The translations under genes were made by a program, and so were the position numbers. Shown here piece by piece: positions 42,654 through 50,573 of a stretch of 64,000 bases of DNA. The stretch is taken from positions 84,009 to 148,008 of the forward strand of contig DBOC01000012.1 of the NCBI GenBank assembly GCA_002299895.1. The letters are read 5' to 3'. The stretch is from Sphingomonadales bacterium UBA656 (GTDB lineage: Bacteria > Pseudomonadota > Alphaproteobacteria > Sphingomonadales > Sphingomonadaceae). Each line of letters starts with the position of its first letter. Positions within the stretch are counted from its first letter, which is position 1. Below the pieces are notes generated by a model, which searched no databases, was not told where the DNA came from, and saw only the letters and a program-made list of their open reading frames with translations.

Positions 42654-43493
42654 ATGGAAGCAGCGCCTGAAATAGCAAAGCAAGTGGTCAAGCGGCACGC
42701 TCTGTCCACGCGAATTTGGCACTGGCTGAATGCCTTGGTAGTGGCCATATTGCTCATGAGCGGCCTCATGATCTTCAACGCCCATCCACATCTATATTGG
42801 GGCGATTTTGGTTCGCGCGAAGATTATGCATGGCTGCAAATTGACGACACGCGCACCACGGGTTTTATTAGAATCGGAAACAATTCCTTTGAAACAACGG
42901 GTGTATTGGGGTTGTCTTTGGATGCGAAAGAGAATGTGCGCCGTGTCGCTTTCCCTGGATGGGCGACTATACCCACAGGGTATGATTTGGCCGCGGCGCG
43001 GCGTTGGCATTTTGCCTTCGCTTGGATTTTCGCCTTGGGCCTGACCGCCTTCATGTTCATGTCGCTTGTCAACGGTCACATCCGTAAGGACTTGCACGTG
43101 CGGCGTGCCGAATGGAGCCCGCGCGCGCTTTGGACCGACATCAAAAACCACGCACGGCTTCGGTTTGGCGATGATAATGATTCAAGTCATTATAATATAA
43201 TGCAAAAATTTAGTTATATCGGGGTGATATTCCTATTATTTCCTTTGTTGATTTTGACTGGCATCACCATGTCCCCTGCGATGAACGCAGCTTGGCCGTG
43301 GTTGCTGGATATATTTGGCGGGCGGCAGTCGGCGCGGTCGCTGCATTTTATCGCTGCCGCCTTATTGACCCTTTTCGTGGTCGTGCACCTCATCATGGTG
43401 CTATTGTCGGGGCCGATTAATGGCATATGGTCGATGATTACCGGGCGGCATGTGACAAAATCGAAACCCGAAATAGCGGGGGACTTGGCATGA
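42654..43493 (+). CDS. Cytochrome b/b6 domain membrane protein
   Basis: 279 residues with four main membrane helices, of the Ni,Fe-hydrogenase/cytochrome b561 type. Histidines that could bind two haem groups occur in HALSTRIWHWLNALVV, RRWHFAFAWIF, LHFIAAALLTLFVVVHLIM. A long periplasmic loop (about 45-115) sits between helices 1 and 2. It probably passes electrons between quinol and the next gene's molybdoenzyme, whose start overlaps its stop by four bases. Confidence 0.88.
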   Translation: MEAAPEIAKQVVKRHALSTRIWHWLNALVVAILLMSGLMIFNAHPHLYWGDFGSREDYAWLQIDDTRTTGFIRIGNNSFETTGVLGLSLDAKENVRRVAFPGWATIPTGYDLAAARRWHFAFAWIFALGLTAFMFMSLVNGHIRKDLHVRRAEWSPRALWTDIKNHARLRFGDDNDSSHYNIMQKFSYIGVIFLLFPLLILTGITMSPAMNAAWPWLLDIFGGRQSARSLHFIAAALLTLFVVVHLIMVLLSGPINGIWSMITGRHVTKSKPEIAGDLA

Positions 43494-44263
43494 CCGACGG
43501 TCGCAAATTGCTTCGACGCCGTGAACTTTTGCGCGGCGCAGCTTTGGGCAGTAGCGCGCTCGTTCTCGGTGGTTGCGATGCCATGAATGAAAATGCGACT
43601 TTTCGGTCCGCATTGCGCGGTGCGGAGAGGCTCAATCAGCTCACCCATCGTAGCTTAGCGGACCGTGCAACGCTGGCACCCGAATTTGCGCTGTCGGACA
43701 TCTCGCCCCTCTTCAAAACTAATGGTTCGCTGACGGGGACGTCGACGGAATATTTGGCACATCTCCAAACCAGCTTCGCCGACTGGCGGTTGCGCATTGA
43801 TGGCATGGTCGCCAATCCCATGGACATTGGATTAGACGGGCTGCGGGCGATGCCTGCGCGCACCCAAATCACGCGACATGATTGTGTGGAGGGGTGGAGC
43901 GCGATTGCCCAATGGCACGGCACGCCGCTGCGCCTTTTGCTGCAACAGGCCCAATTGTCCCCGCGCGCCAAATATATCGTCTTTCATTGTGCCGACAATT
44001 ACGGCGCGCGCCCTTATTATGAATCGATTGACCTGATCGACGCCTTTCATCCGCAGACTATATTGGCATGGGGCATGAACGGGGAAGCCCTGCCGGTAAA
44101 ATATGGCGCGCCCGTCCGGCTGCGGGTCGAACGACAATTGGGATATAAGCAGGCGAAATATGTCATGCGGATCGAAGCGACCGATGATTTGTCCAAATTC
44201 CATGGTGGAAAGGGCGGTTATTGGGAAGATGTCGGTGATTATGAATGGTATGCAGGAATCTAG
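43490..44263 (+). CDS. Tat-exported molybdopterin oxidoreductase (SUOX family)
   Basis: 257 residues. The N-terminus has a twin-arginine signal (LRRRELLRGAALG, R9-R11) ending in a lipobox-like LGGC (C29), so it may be a Tat-exported lipoprotein. The rest is a sulfite-oxidase-fold molybdopterin domain: the Mo-ligating cysteine is expected in RHDCVEGWSAIA, and FHCADNYGARPYYESIDL, GEALPVKYGAPVRL and GYKQAKYV follow. It resembles MsrP/YedY but is paired with a different cytochrome b. The ATG at 43490 overlaps the cytochrome gene as ATGA. The substrate is unknown. Confidence 0.87.
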   Translation: MTDGRKLLRRRELLRGAALGSSALVLGGCDAMNENATFRSALRGAERLNQLTHRSLADRATLAPEFALSDISPLFKTNGSLTGTSTEYLAHLQTSFADWRLRIDGMVANPMDIGLDGLRAMPARTQITRHDCVEGWSAIAQWHGTPLRLLLQQAQLSPRAKYIVFHCADNYGARPYYESIDLIDAFHPQTILAWGMNGEALPVKYGAPVRLRVERQLGYKQAKYVMRIEATDDLSKFHGGKGGYWEDVGDYEWYAGI

Positions 44264-44334
44264 ACTTGCGCACCCGCGCGGTTAATGGAAAAGCCCTTGG
44301 CAATTGTGGTATTTGACTCAAGGGAGAAACGAAT

Positions 44335-44715
44335 ATGTTTAGTCACATGATGGTCGGCAGCAATGACATTGCCCGTTCAAAGAAATTCTACGATGCGACC
44401 TTTGTTGCCATGGGCGGTAAGCCTGGCATGCAAGATCCTAAAGGGCGCTTAATCTATATGCATAATGGGTCGCTGTTCATTGTAACGACGCCAATCGATG
44501 GCAACCCGGCCACACATGGCAATGGCTGCACCATTGGTTTTGCTATGACGCCCGATCAAGCCAATGCGTGGCATCAGGCCGGCGTTGATAATGGCGGTGA
44601 AGCGATTGAAGATGCGCCTGGCATTCGCGAAGGTGGCGGCATGAAAATGTATCTCGCTTATTTGCGTGACCCCGATGGCAACAAGCTGTGCGCTTTGCAC
44701 CGCATCACTGACTGA
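44335..44715 (+). CDS. VOC superfamily (glyoxalase-like) protein
   Basis: 126 residues with the vicinal-oxygen-chelate pattern: MFSHMMVGSNDIARSKKFYD at the start and YLRDPDGNKLCALHR at the end, giving candidate metal-binding histidine and glutamate positions. These proteins bind or rearrange small electrophiles; the specific substrate is not known. The ATG at 44335 has GGGAGAAA at good spacing. The editing-domain gene follows 13 bases after the stop. Confidence 0.88.
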   Translation: MFSHMMVGSNDIARSKKFYDATFVAMGGKPGMQDPKGRLIYMHNGSLFIVTTPIDGNPATHGNGCTIGFAMTPDQANAWHQAGVDNGGEAIEDAPGIREGGGMKMYLAYLRDPDGNKLCALHRITD

Positions 44716-44728
44716 TACGGTATTTTCC

Positions 44729-45235
44729 ATGACCGATGCCGAAGCGCAGCTTTATAATGACTTTGCTGCGCTCGGCGTCGCGTATAAAGCCTATGAACAT
44801 CCCGCCGTGTTTACCGTGGCCGAGAGTGCTGCCCATAATGATGCCATTCCTGGGGCGCATTCCAAGAACCTGTTCCTAAAGGACAAGGCGGGGGACTATT
44901 ATCTGGTAACCGTTCCGGCCGAAGCGCGCGTTGATCTAAAGGCGTTGCCGGCTGCGGTAGGATGCGGCCGTGTTAGTTTTGGTAAAGCCGAGGATATGGA
45001 ACAGCTGCTGGGCATCACGCCGGGTTCTGTTACCGCTTTGGCCGCGATCAATGATACCGCTGGCGTCGTGCGGTTCGTGCTGGATGAAAGCTTGATCGAT
45101 GCCGATCTTATCAATTGCCACCCGCTGCGCAACAATGCGACCGTTGGGCTGGCGCCCGATGACCTTGTTCGGGCGCTGACCTTTTGGCGTCATCCACCCC
45201 TGATTAAATCTATCCCGATATTGGAGTCAGTATGA
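44729..45235 (+). CDS. YbaK/ProX prolyl-tRNA editing domain protein
   Basis: 168 residues with the free-standing editing fold: YEHPAVFTVAESAAHND, AHSKNLFLKDKAGDYYLVTV, GRVSFGKAEDMEQLLGI, GSVTALAAIND. It should hydrolyse alanyl- or cysteinyl-tRNA(Pro) made in error; which one is unclear. The ATG at 44729 is chosen; an earlier start would overlap the VOC gene. Its stop overlaps the fghA start as ATGA. Confidence 0.9.
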   Translation: MTDAEAQLYNDFAALGVAYKAYEHPAVFTVAESAAHNDAIPGAHSKNLFLKDKAGDYYLVTVPAEARVDLKALPAAVGCGRVSFGKAEDMEQLLGITPGSVTALAAINDTAGVVRFVLDESLIDADLINCHPLRNNATVGLAPDDLVRALTFWRHPPLIKSIPILESV

Positions 45236-46077
45236 CCATAGAAACCGTGTCCACCAACGTTGCCTTTGGCGGCGTTCAAGGCGTGTATCGCCACGCTTCG
45301 GCTGCCACCGGCACCGACATGACCTTTTCGGTTTATGTACCGCCACATGAAAAGGGCGCGGTGTTGCCCATCGTCTGGTTTCTGTCGGGCCTGACATGCA
45401 CCCATGCCAATGTGACCGAAAAGGGCGAATTTCGCCGTGCATGTGCGGAACTCGGTTTGATCTTTATCGCCCCAGACACCGGCCCGCGTGGTGAGGGTGT
45501 TCCCGACGACGCGGAAGCCGCTTATGATTTCGGTCTTGGCGCGGGCTTTTACGTGGATGCTACACAAGCACCATTTGACCAGCATTACCGCATGCGCGAC
45601 TATATCGAAAATGAACTTCCCGCTATCATTTCAGCCCATTTCCCTGCCGATATGCAACGGCAAGCGATCATGGGGCATTCAATGGGGGGACATGGTGCGT
45701 TGACCATCAGCTTGCGAAACCCGGGGCGGTTTCGTTCGACATCCGCGTTTTCGCCGATTGTGTCACCGCTGAATTGCCCTTGGGGTGAAAAGGCGCTGGG
45801 CGGCTATATCGGGGAAGACAGGGCTCAGTGGCGCGCATATGACAGCGTTGCTTTGATTGCTGACGGGGCCCGCTTGCCTGACCTTTTGGTTGATCAAGGG
45901 GGGGATGACAATTTCCTAGAGGCACAGCTCAAGACGCATTTGCTGACTGAGCAGTGCGCTGCGGTTGGTCAGCCAGCAACCATCCGCATGCAGCCAGGAT
46001 ATGACCACAGCTATTACTTCATCTCAACCTTCATGGGCGAGCATCTTACTTGGCATGCTGAACGCTTGAAAGGTTAG
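45232..46077 (+). CDS. fghA: S-formylglutathione hydrolase
   Basis: 281 residues of esterase D type. It splits S-formylglutathione to formate and glutathione in formaldehyde detoxification. The nucleophile is in MGHSMGGHGALTISLRN, the acid in LVDQGGDDNFL and the histidine in GYDHSYYFISTF. LSGLTCTHANVTEKGEFRRA is a family hallmark. The partner glutathione-dependent formaldehyde dehydrogenase is not next to it. The start overlaps the editing-domain gene. Confidence 0.95.
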   Translation: MTIETVSTNVAFGGVQGVYRHASAATGTDMTFSVYVPPHEKGAVLPIVWFLSGLTCTHANVTEKGEFRRACAELGLIFIAPDTGPRGEGVPDDAEAAYDFGLGAGFYVDATQAPFDQHYRMRDYIENELPAIISAHFPADMQRQAIMGHSMGGHGALTISLRNPGRFRSTSAFSPIVSPLNCPWGEKALGGYIGEDRAQWRAYDSVALIADGARLPDLLVDQGGDDNFLEAQLKTHLLTEQCAAVGQPATIRMQPGYDHSYYFISTFMGEHLTWHAERLKG

Positions 46078-46102
46078 GATTTTGGGCATTGGCAAAATCC
46101 TA
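46075..46102. repeat. Ten-base-pair hairpin before tRNA-Gly
   Basis: TAGGATTTTG (46075-46084) pairs perfectly with CAAAATCCTA (46093-46102) over an eight-base loop. It begins at the fghA stop and is followed within 30 bases by the tRNA gene; a shorter hairpin (TATCC GACA GGATA) overlaps its 3' arm. No T-run follows, so it may be a processing or weak termination site. Confidence 0.45.
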
Positions 46103-46130
46103 TCCGACAGGATAAATTGGCCAATATTGC

Positions 46131-46204
46131 GCGGGTGTAGCTCAATGGCAGAGCAGCAGCTTGCCAAGCTGAATACGGGGGTTCGGTTCCCCTCACCCGC
46201 TCCA
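46131..46204 (+). tRNA. tRNA-Gly (GCC), atypical body
   Basis: Cloverleaf with perfect acceptor (GCGGGTG/CACCCGC), T discriminator and encoded CCA. The anticodon loop TTGCCAA gives GCC. However, the variable region (AATACG) and anticodon stem (GCAGC...GCTGA, with a G-A pair at 27-43) resemble bacterial Gly-CCC genes. The T loop reads TTCGGTT, with G at position 58 instead of the nearly invariant A. It may be an anticodon-switched copy. pabBC starts 12 bases after the CCA. Confidence 0.93.
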
Positions 46205-46215
46205 GTCAAAACCCG

Positions 46216-47967
46216 ATGATCCCTATAGAGGGGCCTTTTGTGCTGCTCGATGATGCGCGGACGAACGGTGCATCGCCTGCACGGCTTTATATAAATCCGG
46301 TCGAAGTTCTGACAGCCCATGATGGTGATGCGCTAAGCGCGCTTTTGGTTTCGCTTCGGCAGGCGCGGCAAGACGGCCTGCATGCCGCCGGATTTTTCGG
46401 CTATGAGGCAGGCGCGCATCTCTTGCCTGGCTTGACGCCCACGCCATCCGGATTGCTGGCATGGTTTGGATTATTTAAAGATTTCAGTACCATATCTGCA
46501 GGTTCTGTGGCGTCAGTGTTGCCCGATCCTGCGGGTGTTTGGCTGTCTGAGCTGCGTCCGAGCATATCGCGTGCCGACTATAGCCGGGCCTTTGCCACAG
46601 TGCAGGAATATATCCGTGCCGGGGACATCTATCAGGCCAATCTGACATTCCCGTTGACCGCCGATTATGCCGGAGATCCGCTGGCACTATACGCAGCACT
46701 GAGAGCGCGTGCGCGTGCTGGATATGGCGGTGTGATCTGGACTGGGCAGACACATTATCTATCTTTCTCTCCAGAGCTGTTTTTCGCTCTGAAAGACCGA
46801 AGGATCACGACCAAGCCCATGAAGGGGACGGCGCTGCGGCTAACCGATCCGGCGGCGGATGCGGAAGCTGCCGCGCATTTGCGTACGGATCCGAAGCAAC
46901 GAGCCGAAAATTTAATGATCGTAGATCTGTTGCGAAATGACTTATCGCGCGTCTGCGCTACGGGAAGCGTACAGGTGCCGGAACTTTTCCATATCGAAAG
47001 CTATCCCACCGTGCACCAGATGACTTCTACGGTCACGGGCTTGCTAAACGACGGAGCAGATGCCGTTGATGTGATACAGGCTTTGTTCCCCTGTGGCTCC
47101 ATTACCGGCGCACCGAAAATTCGCGCCATGCAAGTGGTCGAAGAGGTAGAGGCTGCGCCACGCGGAATATATTGCGGCTCCATCGGTCGGATAGATGACA
47201 ATGGCGACGCGGCATTCAACGTTGCTATTCGTACATTTACGGTGTGTGAAACGACGCAATCCATATCGCTCGGCTTAGGATCTGGAGTGGTTGCGGACTC
47301 CAGGAAAGCAGATGAATGGATCGAATGTTTGGCCAAAGGGGATTTCGCAAAAATAGAAAATCGCGGTTTTGACCTTATCGAAACAATGCGGTTTGAACCC
47401 GCGAACGGTGTCTTGCGGTTGGAGCATCATCTTGACCGGATGGCATCCAGTGCCGGCGCCTTTGGCTTCGAATTTGACCGGTACGAACTGCGTAACCTTG
47501 TCCGTGCAAGCATATGCAACCTCGATCGTCTCTCCAAAATACGCTTGATGACGTCGCGACATGGCGCGCATGCCGTTGAGATTCAGCCGCTGGAAGATGT
47601 GACCGAATGGCGGGTTGGTGTCGTTCCGTTACCCGTCGATGCCAGTGATTTCCGATTACGACATAAAATTTCTGATCGTGCTTTTTACGATGACGCGCGT
47701 AGATCACGGCCCGATTGCGATGAGGTGGTTTTCGTTGGCACCAATAGCTTGCTTACCGAAGGCAGTATCACCGCATTGTTTGTCGAGCGCGATGGCAAAT
47801 TGTTAACTCCGCGACTGAAAACCGGGTTGTTACCTTCCATATTGCGGCGCGAACTGATTGAGGCGGGCAAAGCGGAAGAAGCGGATCTGAAGATAGAGGA
47901 TTTGTCTGGTGGATTTTGGGTCGGCAACAGCCTGAGGGGCTTGATATGGGCCAACAGGGTTGCGTAA
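46216..47967 (+). CDS. pabBC: Aminodeoxychorismate synthase I/lyase fusion (PabB-PabC)
   Basis: 583 residues. The N-terminal two thirds (about 60-370) are the chorismate-binding PabB domain, which aminates chorismate using ammonia from PabA; TTKPMKGTALR carries the family lysine and FPCGSITGAPKIRAMQVVEE the late motif. The C-terminal 200 residues (from about 385, RGFDLIETMRFEPANGVLRL) are PabC-like aminodeoxychorismate lyase. Together they make 4-aminobenzoate for folate. The fusion is common in alphaproteobacteria. The start ATG 46216 lies 12 bases from the tRNA 3' end, so a normal leader is absent. Confidence 0.92.
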   Translation: MIPIEGPFVLLDDARTNGASPARLYINPVEVLTAHDGDALSALLVSLRQARQDGLHAAGFFGYEAGAHLLPGLTPTPSGLLAWFGLFKDFSTISAGSVASVLPDPAGVWLSELRPSISRADYSRAFATVQEYIRAGDIYQANLTFPLTADYAGDPLALYAALRARARAGYGGVIWTGQTHYLSFSPELFFALKDRRITTKPMKGTALRLTDPAADAEAAAHLRTDPKQRAENLMIVDLLRNDLSRVCATGSVQVPELFHIESYPTVHQMTSTVTGLLNDGADAVDVIQALFPCGSITGAPKIRAMQVVEEVEAAPRGIYCGSIGRIDDNGDAAFNVAIRTFTVCETTQSISLGLGSGVVADSRKADEWIECLAKGDFAKIENRGFDLIETMRFEPANGVLRLEHHLDRMASSAGAFGFEFDRYELRNLVRASICNLDRLSKIRLMTSRHGAHAVEIQPLEDVTEWRVGVVPLPVDASDFRLRHKISDRAFYDDARRSRPDCDEVVFVGTNSLLTEGSITALFVERDGKLLTPRLKTGLLPSILRRELIEAGKAEEADLKIEDLSGGFWVGNSLRGLIWANRVA

Positions 47968-48028
47968 TTTTTGATGAGCCATTAGGGGCAGACACGCAAT
48001 TTCTGTTCAACAACTCCGCGAAAGTAAG

Positions 48029-49237
48029 ATGATGATTGACCGTTTGTCGGCTGCCCTCGGGCGGATTGCTCCCTCTGCGACGCTCGCCATGTCCGGCCGG
48101 GTGATTGACCTGAAATCGCAGGGGATTGACGTTATCGGACTGTCTGCCGGGGAACCGGATTTCGATACGCCGGACTTCGTCAAAGATGCGGCCATTCAGG
48201 CAATCCGCGACGGGATGACAAAATACACTGCCGTCGACGGTATCGCTCCGCTCAAACAGGCCATCATCGCCAAGTTCAAGCGCGATAACAATATTGATTA
48301 TTCGCCGAAACAGATCACGGTCAATTCGGGCGGTAAGCACACTTTATTCAACGCACTTGTTGCGACTATCGACGTGGGCGATGAGGTAATCATCCCTGCG
48401 CCTTATTGGGTAAGTTATCCCGATATTGTACAATTTGCGGGCGGCACACCCGTCATCATCATGGGCACTGCCGCACAAGATTATAAGATAACGCCGGAGC
48501 AGCTTGATGCTGCAATTACACCAAAGACGCGCTGGCTCATCTTGAACTCACCTTCCAACCCAACAGGTGCAGCTTATGATGCCGAGGAACTCAAGGCGCT
48601 GGGTGAAGTGCTTCTGAAACACCCGCATGTCCTTCTGCTGTCGGATGATATGTATGAGCATATCTGGTATGCGCCCAAGCCGTTTGCGACGATGCTGCAA
48701 GTCTGCCCAGACCTGTATGACCGTACGCTGACGATGAATGGCGCTTCCAAATCCTATGCAATGACCGGTTGGCGGATTGGTTATGCAGGGGGCCCGACGT
48801 GGCTCATTAAGGCCATGGCTGACTTGCAGTCGCAATCAACCAGCAACCCGTGCTCGATCAGCCAATATGCTGTGCTAGCGGCGCTGAACGGTCCGCAAGA
48901 TTTCTTGCGCGAACGTAACAAGGCCTTCCGCGAGCGTAGGGACCTTGTTGTGGCGATGTTGAACGATGCGCCGGGTCTGAGCTGTCCTACACCTCAAGGT
49001 GCCTTCTATGTCTATCCTGATGCGACTGGCGTGATGGGTAAGAAAACACCGCAGGGTAAAATCATTCAAACCGACGCGGACCTCATTGATTATTTCCTCG
49101 ACGAATATCGCGTTGCGGCAGTGCATGGCGGGGCTTTTGGGCTGTCGCCAGGTTTCCGGATTTCTTATGCCACATCAGCGGACATTTTAAAGGAAGCGTG
49201 CCTGCGTATTCAAGCAGCCTGCGCCGCTCTAACCTAA
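48029..49237 (+). CDS. Aspartate-type PLP aminotransferase
   Basis: 402 residues, class I fold, PLP-dependent. It probably interconverts aspartate and oxaloacetate (alphaproteobacterial AatA type; other dicarboxylate specificities are possible). The PLP lysine lies in NGASKSYAMTGWRIGYAGG, and LNSPSNPTGAAY and FGLSPGFRISYATS are class signatures. The start is ATG 48029, with a second ATG beside it. msrA begins seven bases after the stop. Confidence 0.92.
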   Translation: MMIDRLSAALGRIAPSATLAMSGRVIDLKSQGIDVIGLSAGEPDFDTPDFVKDAAIQAIRDGMTKYTAVDGIAPLKQAIIAKFKRDNNIDYSPKQITVNSGGKHTLFNALVATIDVGDEVIIPAPYWVSYPDIVQFAGGTPVIIMGTAAQDYKITPEQLDAAITPKTRWLILNSPSNPTGAAYDAEELKALGEVLLKHPHVLLLSDDMYEHIWYAPKPFATMLQVCPDLYDRTLTMNGASKSYAMTGWRIGYAGGPTWLIKAMADLQSQSTSNPCSISQYAVLAALNGPQDFLRERNKAFRERRDLVVAMLNDAPGLSCPTPQGAFYVYPDATGVMGKKTPQGKIIQTDADLIDYFLDEYRVAAVHGGAFGLSPGFRISYATSADILKEACLRIQAACAALT

Positions 49238-49244
49238 GCCCACC

Positions 49245-49946
49245 ATGGAAAGTCGGCACAGCGCTACTAAACGCTTAATTCGCGCGCTGAATGTCGTTCT
49301 GCTGTTTGGCCTTGTCACGGCATGTGGGCCCGACGTTGCAACGCCAATTGGCAACGCACATGCTAATGAAGGTCTGCTTATAGCTGCGCCTGCCACCCGC
49401 ATTGTCGAACCTAAAACACGACAAGTCGCTGTATTTGCAGGTGGCTGCTTTTGGGGCATTGAGGCAGTGTTTGAGCGTGTGAAGGGTGTGACCCGCGTTG
49501 AATCCGGCTATTCAGGCGACACCAAGGCGACCGCTTATTATGGTCTTGTCAGTGCTGGGCGGACGAAGCACGCGGAATCCGTCCGCATTCATTATGACCC
49601 GACGCGCGTTAGCTATAATGATTTGCTCCATATATTCTTTTCTGTGGCGCATGATCCCACGCAATTGAATCGCCAAGGACCCGACCGAGGCTTGCAATAT
49701 CGCACAGCCATTTTCCCCATTAATGCAGCCCAGCGAAATGCAGCTAGCGCCTATATCGCGCAATTGGATAAGGCTGCTTATTGGAAAAGGCCTATCGTTA
49801 CAAAGCTCGAACCATTTAGTTTCTTTCCTGCGGAAACCTATCATCAGGACTTCATGGCGAAGAATCCACGCCATCCCTATATTGTCCAATGGGATAAACC
49901 GAAGATTGCTAATCTCAACCGGCTATTTGCAAGCCACGTGCGCTAA
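49245..49946 (+). CDS. msrA: Exported peptide methionine sulfoxide reductase A
   Basis: 233 residues. MsrA reduces methionine S-sulfoxide. The catalytic cysteine is C68 in FAGGCFWGIEAVFERV, followed by ESGYSGDTK and PAETYHQDFM. A hydrophobic N-terminus ends in a lipobox-like VTAC (C27), so the enzyme is likely a lipoprotein protecting envelope proteins rather than a cytosolic MsrA. The ATG at 49245 follows the aminotransferase by seven bases. It ends against the convergent TRIC gene with no spacer. Confidence 0.93.
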   Translation: MESRHSATKRLIRALNVVLLFGLVTACGPDVATPIGNAHANEGLLIAAPATRIVEPKTRQVAVFAGGCFWGIEAVFERVKGVTRVESGYSGDTKATAYYGLVSAGRTKHAESVRIHYDPTRVSYNDLLHIFFSVAHDPTQLNRQGPDRGLQYRTAIFPINAAQRNAASAYIAQLDKAAYWKRPIVTKLEPFSFFPAETYHQDFMAKNPRHPYIVQWDKPKIANLNRLFASHVR

Positions 49947-50573
49947 TCATCCGCGATAGGCGGGGATGCCCCAACCCTTCCAAATGGCCATTGCGCGTAA
50001 GGCAAAGCCTGCCAGCGCGCTCATTGCAGCGGCGATGAGCACCGGTATACTGAGATATATCAATAGACCAAAAAGGCCCGAAGCAAGGGCCGCTGCAGTC
50101 ACATAAATTTCGGGCTTCAGTAGAATGGAAGGCTCACCTGCCAAGACATCGCGGATGATCCCGCCGACACAAGCAGTCATGACGCCCATCATCATGGCCG
50201 GCAATAAAGGCACACCAAGTGTAAGCGATTTCCATGTACCAAAAACGGCGTAAATGGCGATACCTACCGCATCAAACCAGTCGAGTGCACGGGCGTTCCA
50301 CACATTGCGCGGAGTGACCCATACAAGCGCTGCGGTGACAAGGCAGGTGGCGGCAAAGCGCCAGTCTTGAATCCAAAACACTGGCGCGCCGATTAACAGG
50401 TCACGCACTGTACCGCCCCCCACGCCGGTGATTACGGCAAAAAAGGAAAATGTTACCAATGTCTGCTGCTGCCGCGCTGCCGCCAGCGCACCAGATGCCG
50501 CAAAGACAGCAATCCCAAATAGATCCAGCCAAGAAATCATGGCGGGTGCAATCTGGACGGCTTGTGTGATCAT
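49947..50573 (-). CDS. TRIC/UPF0126 family membrane protein
   Basis: 208 residues made of two repeats of the glycine-rich UPF0126 unit, each three helices (GVGGGTVRDLLIGAPVFWI in the first and CVGGIIRDVLAGEPSILL in the second). It is related to trimeric intracellular cation channels; ion or solute selectivity in bacteria is unsettled. The start ATG 50573 overlaps the lpdA stop by one base (TAATG), so the gene is the last of the 2-oxoglutarate dehydrogenase run. Confidence 0.88.
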   Translation of the reverse strand: MITQAVQIAPAMISWLDLFGIAVFAASGALAAARQQQTLVTFSFFAVITGVGGGTVRDLLIGAPVFWIQDWRFAATCLVTAALVWVTPRNVWNARALDWFDAVGIAIYAVFGTWKSLTLGVPLLPAMMMGVMTACVGGIIRDVLAGEPSILLKPEIYVTAAALASGLFGLLIYLSIPVLIAAAMSALAGFALRAMAIWKGWGIPAYRG

